Assembly (NCBI RefSeq): GCF_004331385.1
Contig: NZ_SJON01000013.1
Span: forward strand, 1 to 64,000
Length of the DNA: 64,000 bases
Direction: 5' to 3'
Source: Enterobacter quasihormaechei
Lineage (GTDB): Bacteria; Pseudomonadota; Gammaproteobacteria; Enterobacterales; Enterobacteriaceae
Under the pieces are notes generated by a model. That model did no database searches. It saw only the letters and a program-made list of their open reading frames with translations, and was not told the DNA's origin. Of the stretch, positions 57,651 through 64,000 are shown in pieces; within the stretch, counting starts at the first letter, position 1, and each line of letters starts with the position of its first letter. Made by a program: the position numbers and the translations under genes.

Positions 57651-58637
57651 TCAAAAGATTTTCGAGAACTTATCAATATTGCTGGCATCGTAGACGAACG
57701 GCTCGGCCATCGCGCCGTTGCCGTCCGCATCCAGCTTCACTTTGCCCAGTCTGCCCATGCTGGCCTCGCCTTTCGTGGCCGTGCCTTTCACCAGATCATC
57801 CGCGAGGTAGGTTGCCGCATAACCGAGGTCGATCGGGTTCCAGATGGCAAAGCTCTTGCTCGCGCCGGATTTCACCGCGCCCGCCATCTCAGACGGCAGA
57901 CCTAAGCCGGTGACGTACACTTTGCCAATCTTGCCCTGGTCTTTTACCGCCTGCGCGGCGGCCACGATGCCCACGGATGAAGGCGAGACGATAACCTTCA
58001 GGTCCGGATAGGTTTTCAGCAGACCGACCGCCTCACGGTAGCTTTTGTCAGAGAGATCGTCCCCGTAGGCCACCGTCACCAGGTTGACGGAAGGGTACTT
58101 CGGCAGCACTTTTTTCATCTCCGCAATCCAGGTGTTCTGGTTGGTGGAGGTTGGCGTGGCGCTCAGCACGGCGACGTCGCCCTTCTCCACGTTCAGCGCT
58201 TTCAGGGCATCGGCGGCGAGCTTGACGTTGGTTTCGCCAATCAGGGCGTTATTGGACGGATTGAGATGGATTTGACGTCCGGCTTTCGCCACGCCGGAAT
58301 CCCACGACACAACCTTGATGCCGCGCTGCATCGCTTTTTTCAGCACCGGCACGACGGCGTCCGGATCGTTCGCGGAGATCGCGATCGCATCCACGCCCTG
58401 AGCGATCAGCCCGTTCAGCACCTCGATCTGCGCTTCCGCCGTGGTGGTGGTCGGGCCGGTATAAATCACTTTTACATCGCCTAACTCTTTGGCCGCCTCC
58501 TGCGCGCCGACGTTCGCTGCTTCGAAGAATCCATTTCCTAAGGACTTCGCCACCAGGGCGATTTTCACTTCTGCTAACGCGGAACCGGACAACGCCAGAG
58601 CGGCAACGGTGAGGATCAAGCTTGCTTTTATTTTCAT
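57651..58637 (-). CDS. Rhamnose ABC transporter substrate-binding protein
   Basis: 328-residue precursor with signal peptide MKIKASLILTVAALALSGSALA and a pentose/AI-2-type periplasmic binding fold (KIALVAKSLGNGFFEAANVGA...; ISANDPDAVVPVLKKA). It is closer to the rhamnose/AI-2 branch than to RbsB. It delivers L-rhamnose to the ABC importer. It follows rhaD by 82 nt. Confidence 0.9.
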   Translation of the reverse strand: MKIKASLILTVAALALSGSALAEVKIALVAKSLGNGFFEAANVGAQEAAKELGDVKVIYTGPTTTTAEAQIEVLNGLIAQGVDAIAISANDPDAVVPVLKKAMQRGIKVVSWDSGVAKAGRQIHLNPSNNALIGETNVKLAADALKALNVEKGDVAVLSATPTSTNQNTWIAEMKKVLPKYPSVNLVTVAYGDDLSDKSYREAVGLLKTYPDLKVIVSPSSVGIVAAAQAVKDQGKIGKVYVTGLGLPSEMAGAVKSGASKSFAIWNPIDLGYAATYLADDLVKGTATKGEASMGRLGKVKLDADGNGAMAEPFVYDASNIDKFSKIF

Positions 58638-58719
58638 TGCTTTTACTCCACTGACTTGAGTTAGTTGTAGGGATTGCAGGTGGTTTTCGCCCCGTCTCGG
58701 TAAGCGGGGCGCGATGTTG

Positions 58720-59550
58720 TTAGTTGTACAGATCTAATGCGGACTGCATTGGGGTGACGCCAAAGCGTTTGCCCAGGGCGATCAGCTCTTCCCGGGTGAT
58801 GGTCTGCTTCATGCCGCCCATGGAGTAGACCTTCACCAGCACCTCCGCGGATTTCTCGGCGGTGTCGATCAGGCCGAAGGTTTCATCCAGCGTCGGGCCG
58901 CTGCCGAAGACGCCGTGGAACGGCCACAGCACCAGGGCGTGCTTTTGCATATCCGTCGCGGTCGCCTGGCCAATTTCGTCGGTACCCGGCACCATCCACG
59001 GTAGAATGCCGACGCCGTCCGGGAACACCACCAGACACTCGGTACTGCCTTCCCACAGCTTGCGGGTAAAGAAATCAGAATTATTTTCCAGCACGTAGGT
59101 CAGGGCGATCAGGTTAGTGGCGTGGCAGTGCATGATCACGCGGTCTTTGCCGTTGGTCGCCTTGATGCGCTCGCAGTGGGAGAGGAAGTGCGCCGGCAGC
59201 TCCGAGGTTGGCACCGCGTCGTCCGTTAGCCCCCACAGAATGTGGTAGCCCGCGCCGTCGCTGTCCACCTTCACCACGCCGAGGTTGGCTTCCGGGTCCA
59301 GCTGAACGTTGCGGAAGAACTTGCCGGAACCGGTAACGATAAACGGCGTGTTGGCGAGCAGCGGCATCGGCTGGCTCAGGGCGATATAGCGCGGCTTCTG
59401 GTGGAAATCGGCGGCAAAGGGCTCGATATCCGCGTCGTCCAGGCGCAGCGTGAGGTTGCCGCCGTTGCGCTCGTCCCAGCCCTTCAGCCAGGCGTCGGAG
59501 GTGGCTTTGATCATGCCCTGGACGAACCAGGAGGTGGTGATGGTCTGCAT
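58720..59550 (-). CDS. rhaD: RhaD, rhamnulose-1-phosphate aldolase
   Basis: 276-residue class II zinc aldolase cleaving L-rhamnulose 1-phosphate to dihydroxyacetone phosphate and L-lactaldehyde. Zinc ligands H141 and H143 (MHCHATN) plus the later WPFHGVFG histidine, and E117, are conserved. The frame is open 25 codons upstream, but ATG 59550 gives the family start [13 protein letters not shown]. Confidence 0.96.
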   Translation of the reverse strand: MQTITTSWFVQGMIKATSDAWLKGWDERNGGNLTLRLDDADIEPFAADFHQKPRYIALSQPMPLLANTPFIVTGSGKFFRNVQLDPEANLGVVKVDSDGAGYHILWGLTDDAVPTSELPAHFLSHCERIKATNGKDRVIMHCHATNLIALTYVLENNSDFFTRKLWEGSTECLVVFPDGVGILPWMVPGTDEIGQATATDMQKHALVLWPFHGVFGSGPTLDETFGLIDTAEKSAEVLVKVYSMGGMKQTITREELIALGKRFGVTPMQSALDLYN

Positions 59551-59568
59551 ACAGTGTTTCCTTTGAAA

Positions 59569-59640
59569 ATGCCGGGTGGCGTTACGCTTACCCGGCCTGC
59601 TTTTACCTGTAGGCCCGGCATGCAATGCGCTGCCGGGCGA
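59569..59640. repeat. REP-like pair between rhaA and rhaD
   Basis: Two palindromic units (59571-59598 and 59609-59639) in the gap between the rhaA stop and the rhaD start. Confidence 0.7.
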
Positions 59641-59646
59641 TATTTT

Positions 59647-60906
59647 TTACTGACGAGCGGCGAGAACGTCCTTCTCATACGCCCGCACGTTGTCCAGCCA
59701 CTGGCTGCCCGCCGGGGCGTCGTGACGCTGGCAGTACATCTCCCACACCGCCTGCCACGGCAGGGATTTCTGCTCTTCCAGCAGCGCCAGGCGCGCGGTG
59801 TAATCGCCGCTCTCTTCCAGCTGTTTCAGCGCGGCGGTTGGCTCCAGCAGGGCGCGCAGCAGGGCTTTTTTCATGTTGCGGGTGCCGATAACCCATGCCG
59901 CGATGCGGTTGATGGAGGCGTCGAAGAAGTCGAGCCCGATGTGCACGCGGTCAAACAGATCGTGGCGGATGATTTCGCTGGCAATCGCCTGGGTTTCGTC
60001 GTCCAGCAGGACCACGTGGTCGCTGTCCCAGCGCACCGGACGGCTGACGTGCAGCAGCAGGCGCGGCACGTAGAGCATGGCGGCGGAGATTTTGTCGGAG
60101 ATCACCTCGGTCGGATGGAAGTGGCCAGCATCCAGGCACAGCGCGGTCTGGCGGCTGGTGGCGTAGCCCATGTAGAACTCGTTTGAGCCCACGGTGTAGC
60201 TCTCTGCGCCAATGCCGAACAGCTTGCTCTCCACCGCGTCGATATGGTGCGACGGGTCCAGCTTTTCGCTGATGGCTTCATCCAGCGCGGCCAGCAGGCG
60301 CTGGCGCGGCGCCAGACGGTCAACGGTGATGTCCTTCATGCCGTCCGGGATCCAGATATTCATCACTGACGGCGTGCCGAGCTGCTCGCCGAAATACGCG
60401 GAGACGCGGCGGCTGGCCTTCACGTGGTCGATCCAGAACTGCCGGATTTCGTCGTTGGCGTGTGCAAGGGTAAACCCGTCCGCGCTCAGCGGGTGCGAGA
60501 AGCAGGACGGGTTAAAATCCAGTCCCAGCCGGTTGGCCTTTGCCCACTCCACCCAGTTCTTAAAGTGTTCCGGTTTGATTTCGTTACGCGCGACCGGCGC
60601 GTCGGATTCGAGATAAATCGCGTGCAGGTTCAGGCGTTTTGGCCCGGGGATCAGGCTCAGCGCCAGTTCCAGATCCGCACGCAGTTCGGTGGCGTTGCGC
60701 GCTTTGCCCGGGTAGTTACCCGTTGCCTGAATGCCACCCGTCAGGGAACCGCCCGGGTTCTCGAAGCCGGCAACGTCATCACCCTGCCAGCAGTGCATGG
60801 AGACGGGCAGACGGTCGAGCTGGCGCAGCGCCTCTTCGACATCCACGCCGACGGCGGCGAAACGCTGTTTAGCCAGGTCCCAGGCTTGTTCAAGTTGAGT
60901 GGTCAT
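59647..60906 (-). CDS. rhaA: RhaA, L-rhamnose isomerase
   Basis: 419 residues as in E. coli; a metal-dependent TIM-barrel isomerase converting L-rhamnose to L-rhamnulose. Conserved blocks include [17 protein letters not shown] and [15 protein letters not shown]. The ATG at 60906 overlaps the rhaB stop (ATGA) and has GGAG 8 nt upstream; a start two codons earlier is less likely. Confidence 0.96.
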   Translation of the reverse strand: MTTQLEQAWDLAKQRFAAVGVDVEEALRQLDRLPVSMHCWQGDDVAGFENPGGSLTGGIQATGNYPGKARNATELRADLELALSLIPGPKRLNLHAIYLESDAPVARNEIKPEHFKNWVEWAKANRLGLDFNPSCFSHPLSADGFTLAHANDEIRQFWIDHVKASRRVSAYFGEQLGTPSVMNIWIPDGMKDITVDRLAPRQRLLAALDEAISEKLDPSHHIDAVESKLFGIGAESYTVGSNEFYMGYATSRQTALCLDAGHFHPTEVISDKISAAMLYVPRLLLHVSRPVRWDSDHVVLLDDETQAIASEIIRHDLFDRVHIGLDFFDASINRIAAWVIGTRNMKKALLRALLEPTAALKQLEESGDYTARLALLEEQKSLPWQAVWEMYCQRHDAPAGSQWLDNVRAYEKDVLAARQ

Positions 60907-62372
60907 GCGCAAAGCTCCTTAGTCAGTCGTTTTTGCTGAAACTGCGCCCGGTAGCGGGCAATGTCATGGCAGGGATTGGGGGTGAAGGTGGTCAGGCTGT
61001 TATTCGCCGTCACCACCGAACGGAAATCGTCAACGTTTGATAGTTCGTCCAGCGTCATTAGCTGAATGCCGATGTTGCCGAGCGTGGAAGCCTCTACGGG
61101 GCCTGCCACCACGGTAATGCCGCAGGCATCGGCGCAGAGCTGGTTCAGCAGCTGGTTCTGGCAGCCGCCGCCCACGATGTGCAGCTGGGTGAACGGTTTA
61201 CCGCGAAGGTCAGCCAGCTCGCTCAGGATGTCGGCATAGAGCAGGGCGAGGCTGTCAAAAATACAGCGCGCCAGCTCGGCGGGGCGGGAAGGTACCGGCT
61301 GCCCCGCGTCAAAACAGGCGGCCTGGATCTCAGCGCTCATGTGCACCGGGTTAATAAAGCGGTCGTCGTTCGGGTTAATCAGGAAGGTGCAGGCCTTCAG
61401 CTTTTCGGTTTCCGCGATAAGCGCGGGCAGGTCGGTGACGTTCTGCTCTTTCAGCACCCGCTGGAGCAGCCACAGGCCCATGATGTTCTTCAGCACGCGG
61501 TAGCGTCCTTCGGCACCGCCTTCGTTGGTGATATTGGCGGCCAGCGCGGCGTCGCTGGTGTAGGGCGTTTTGCTCTCAAAACCCATCAGCGACCAGGTGC
61601 CGGAGGAGAGATAGGCCGCGTCTTTGCTGGCGAGCGGCGAGGCAATGACCGCGCTTGCGGTGTCGTGACTGGCGACGGCGACAACGGGAATTTCATTCCC
61701 CTGCGGGCAAATCCACTGGCCGATCACGTTGCCCGGATGGGTTGGCGTGCCGAACCAGGACGGCGAGGCGCCCGTCCATGCCAGCAGGTGTTCATCCCAG
61801 TTATCGGTGTTGATATTGACCAGCTGCGTGGTGGTGGCGTTGGTGTATTCCCAGTTCATGTTGCCGGTCAGACGATAGCTTAAGTAGTCCGGGATCAGCA
61901 GCGCATGCGCCACCTTTTCAACCAGCTCTGGCTGTTGCTCAACCAGCGCCCGCAGCTGATACAGCGTGTTAAATGGCAGGAACTGGATGCCGCTGCGACC
62001 ATAGATGTTCTCCTTGCCAAGCTGCGCGATGGCGTGCGTCATCAGCCCATCGGTGCGGCTGTCGCGGTAGGAGACGGGCAGGCCGACGCGTTCGCCGTGA
62101 CGGTCCAGCAGCACGTAATCCACGCCCCAGGTATCAATGCCGATACTGTCGATGCGGATACCGTCTTCGCAGACGTTATGAAGTCCGGTGCGGATCTCCG
62201 CTTCCAGCGCATCGATATCCCAGGTCACAAAACCGTCCTGTTTTTGCAGACAATTGGCGAAACGGTGCATTTCGCGAAGCGTAAGGGTGTGCTGGTCACA
62301 GTCCCAGGTGGCGAGCATTACACGGCCGCTGGATGCGCCTAAATCGACAGCCACACAATGGCGAAAAGTCAT
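60903..62372 (-). CDS. rhaB: RhaB, rhamnulokinase
   Basis: 489 residues, identical in length to E. coli. FGGY carbohydrate kinase with N-terminal phosphate-binding [12 protein letters not shown] and a C-terminal FGGY-like [12 protein letters not shown]. It phosphorylates L-rhamnulose. First gene of the operon; AAAGGACC precedes ATG 62372, and a 23-codon upstream extension is rejected as it covers the control region. Confidence 0.96.
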   Translation of the reverse strand: MTFRHCVAVDLGASSGRVMLATWDCDQHTLTLREMHRFANCLQKQDGFVTWDIDALEAEIRTGLHNVCEDGIRIDSIGIDTWGVDYVLLDRHGERVGLPVSYRDSRTDGLMTHAIAQLGKENIYGRSGIQFLPFNTLYQLRALVEQQPELVEKVAHALLIPDYLSYRLTGNMNWEYTNATTTQLVNINTDNWDEHLLAWTGASPSWFGTPTHPGNVIGQWICPQGNEIPVVAVASHDTASAVIASPLASKDAAYLSSGTWSLMGFESKTPYTSDAALAANITNEGGAEGRYRVLKNIMGLWLLQRVLKEQNVTDLPALIAETEKLKACTFLINPNDDRFINPVHMSAEIQAACFDAGQPVPSRPAELARCIFDSLALLYADILSELADLRGKPFTQLHIVGGGCQNQLLNQLCADACGITVVAGPVEASTLGNIGIQLMTLDELSNVDDFRSVVTANNSLTTFTPNPCHDIARYRAQFQQKRLTKELCA

Positions 62373-62673
62373 GGTCGGGTCCTTTCTTAAGTCATTAGCG
62401 ATGAGTGTAAGAAAGGGAAGAAATAGCCACCTTCTCGCCACTGACAGCCCAAATCTCGCGCTGGCAAGAAAGCAAAGGTGAACGTGAGGGAGTTCACAGT
62501 TTCCAGTAATGACGGGGTTTGCAGGCAGTGTGACGCTGACCGCATTTCCCGATCTTTCCGCCTGTTTCTTGAAAAACCGGCAGCTTTTGCGCGGTTTACT
62601 GTCAAAAATTTAAGGTGAGCGTGGAAGGCCTTAATTACTATTTTGAGAACTTTTCTCATTGGTGGGGGCCGTT
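62373..62673. promoter_or_regulatory. rhaBAD-rhaSR divergent control region
   Basis: About 300 bp. The minus strand from about 62480 to 62429 (starting CACCTTTGC, ending CAGTGGCGAGAAGG) aligns with the E. coli RhaS-binding half-sites of rhaBAD. TGTGAACTCCCTCACG (62498-62483, minus) is a good CRP site next to it. TGTGACGCTGACCGCA (62529-62544) is a second, weaker CRP-like site on the rhaS side. The region 62550-62600 probably holds the RhaR sites. Confidence 0.75.
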
Positions 62674-63510
62674 ATGACCGTACTGCACAGCGTCGATTTT
62701 TTTCCTTCGGGAGCTTCTCCGGTCGCGATTGAGCCACGGCTTCCTCAGGCTGCATTTCCTGAGCATCATCATGATTTTCATGAGATTGTGATTGTTGAGC
62801 ACGGAACGGGCATCCACGTGTTTAACGGTCAGCCGTATACCATCAGCGGCGGTACGGTGTGCTTCGTGCGCGACCACGACAGGCACCTGTATGAACATAC
62901 CGACAACCTGTGCCTGACCAACGTGCTCTATCGTTCTCCGGACGCGTTCCAGTTTCTCTCCGGGCTGAATCAGCTGTTGCCGCAAGAGAAGGATGGCCAC
63001 TATCCGTCGCACTGGCGGGTGAATCAGTCCACGTTGCAGCAGGTGCGTCAGCTGGTGAGCCAGATGGAGCAGAGCGAGGACGGAGAGGAGACGCACGCGA
63101 TTGCCACCCGCGAGCTGCTGTTTATGCAGCTGCTGGTGCTGCTGCGCCGCAGCAGCCTGGTGGAAGGGATGGAAAATAACGACGCGCGGCTGAACCAGCT
63201 CATGGCCTGGCTGGAAGATCATTTCGCTGAAGATGTTTGCTGGGAAACGCTGGCGGACGACTTTTCGCTCTCGCTGCGCACGCTGCATCGTCAGCTCAAG
63301 CAGCATACCGGGCTCACGCCGCAGCGTTACCTTAACCGTCTGCGCCTGATCAAAGCGCGCCATCTTTTACGCCATACCGATGAAAGCGTCACGGATATCG
63401 CTTATCGCTGCGGTTTCGGCGACAGTAACCACTTTTCAACGCTGTTTCGCCGGGAATTTAGCTGGTCGCCGCGCGATATTCGTCAGGGGAAGGACGCGTT
63501 GCTTCAGTAA
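62674..63510 (+). CDS. rhaS: RhaS, AraC-family activator of rhamnose catabolism
   Basis: 278 residues as in E. coli: N-terminal cupin rhamnose-binding domain ([17 protein letters not shown]) and C-terminal double HTH ([24 protein letters not shown] ... [23 protein letters not shown]). With rhamnose it activates rhaBAD, and here presumably the transporter genes. ATG 62674 with GGGGG upstream gives the family start [10 protein letters not shown]. Confidence 0.96.
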   Translation: MTVLHSVDFFPSGASPVAIEPRLPQAAFPEHHHDFHEIVIVEHGTGIHVFNGQPYTISGGTVCFVRDHDRHLYEHTDNLCLTNVLYRSPDAFQFLSGLNQLLPQEKDGHYPSHWRVNQSTLQQVRQLVSQMEQSEDGEETHAIATRELLFMQLLVLLRRSSLVEGMENNDARLNQLMAWLEDHFAEDVCWETLADDFSLSLRTLHRQLKQHTGLTPQRYLNRLRLIKARHLLRHTDESVTDIAYRCGFGDSNHFSTLFRREFSWSPRDIRQGKDALLQ

Positions 63511-63583
63511 CGCGAGGGCAGTCACCGTTTTTTTGCCGCAAAAAGGCTAATAATGTCCGGTTATTCGCCGTAGAGGTTGTGGT

Positions 63584-64000
63584 GTGGCTGCTCAGTTAAT
63601 TCTTCGCAAAGATGATTTTTTTGCCTCCGCGAGTCAGGCCGTCGCGGTGGCGGACCGCTACCCGCAAAATGTCTTTGCCGAGCATACCCACGAGTTCTGC
63701 GAGCTGGTGATGGTGTGGCGCGGCAATGGCTTACACGTCCTCAACGACCGGCCCTACCGCATCACGCGCGGGGATCTGTTTTACATACGCGCCGAAGACA
63801 AACACGCCTACGCCTCGGTTAACGATCTGGTGTTGCAGAACGTCATCTACTGCCCTGACAGGCTTAAACTGAATGTCGACTGGGCGGGCAACATTCCGGG
63901 CTTTCTGAATGCCGGAGGCGAACCGCACTGGCGCTTAAGCAGCAGCGGCATGGCTCAGGTGCGCCAGACAATTTCCCAGCTGGAGCAGGAGAGCCAGAAG
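63584..64000 (+). CDS. rhaR: RhaR, AraC-family activator (3' truncated by window)
   Basis: Only the first 139 codons are in the window. It starts at GTG 63584, reading [15 protein letters not shown], and covers the N-terminal rhamnose-sensing cupin domain ([31 protein letters not shown] pattern). The C-terminal HTH lies beyond the edge. RhaR activates rhaSR in response to rhamnose. It begins 73 nt after rhaS. Confidence 0.93.
   Translation, partial: MAAQLILRKDDFFASASQAVAVADRYPQNVFAEHTHEFCELVMVWRGNGLHVLNDRPYRITRGDLFYIRAEDKHAYASVNDLVLQNVIYCPDRLKLNVDWAGNIPGFLNAGGEPHWRLSSSGMAQVRQTISQLEQESQK

Noticed and set aside
1-64000. CRISPR array, tRNA gene, prophage or insertion sequence
   Set aside because: The repeats seen are scattered REP-like palindromes, not regularly spaced. 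No transposase, integrase or phage structural gene and no tRNA cloverleaf was recognised.

Overview
The window is 64 kb of chromosome from a member of the Enterobacteriaceae, most likely Enterobacter or a close relative such as Lelliottia. Gene order follows the E. coli K-12 segment from the end of rrnA to rhaSR (mobBA, yihD, srkA, dsbA, polA, spf, engB, csrC, yihI, hemN, glnALG, typA, the yih sulfoquinovose cluster, yihXY-dtd-fabY, fdoGHI-fdhE, fdhD, rhaBAD-rhaSR), and the proteins are very similar to their E. coli counterparts. The loci between these blocks hold genes that K-12 lacks here. Assignments rest on reading the sequence and on knowledge of families; no database search was run.

Bases 1-17,600 are conserved housekeeping genes: an rRNA-operon T2-type terminator at the left edge, molybdenum cofactor nucleotide attachment (mobBA), periplasmic disulfide formation (dsbA), DNA polymerase I, the sRNAs Spot 42 and CsrC, ribosome-biogenesis GTPase genes (engB, yihI, typA), anaerobic haem synthesis (hemN) and the nitrogen-control operon glnA-glnL-glnG. 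The glnA control region is intact: a sigma-54 promoter, two NtrC enhancers at about -108 and -140, and a CRP site. Two genes here are easily missed: yshB (36 codons) and a TTG-initiated small membrane ORF whose stop lies inside the hemN Shine-Dalgarno region.

Bases 17,600-28,300 are the sulfoglycolysis cluster: porin OmpL, transporters YihO and YihP, sulfoquinovosidase YihQ, isomerase YihS, kinase YihV, aldolase YihT, reductase YihU and repressor CsqR. The epimerase gene yihR, found between yihQ and yihS in K-12, is absent. Bases 28,300-39,800 run from yihX to fabY, then a non-K-12 esterase and a VapBC-type toxin-antitoxin pair, then the formate dehydrogenase-O operon with its in-frame selenocysteine UGA, and fdhD.

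Bases 39,800-52,450, between fdhD and the rha genes, form an accessory region: a DUF1471 periplasmic protein, a chaperone-usher fimbrial operon with a DUF1120 subunit, an AzlCD amino-acid exporter with a divergent XRE-cupin regulator, a LacI/GH36/LacY-type raffinose-melibiose cluster with two tandem operators, and a lone Abi-family protein with an HEPN-type Rx4H motif. K-12 carries yiiG and frv genes at this position, so the site looks like a hotspot of gene exchange.

Bases 52,450-64,000 are an extended L-rhamnose operon. Besides rhaBAD and the regulators rhaS and rhaR (rhaR is cut by the window edge), it encodes a full ABC-type rhamnose importer, a FucO-type lactaldehyde reductase and the mutarotase RhaM. 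Uptake, anomer conversion, cleavage and fermentative disposal of lactaldehyde are thus in one transcription unit. REP-like palindromes recur at operon boundaries throughout. I see no prophage, insertion sequence, tRNA gene or CRISPR array.
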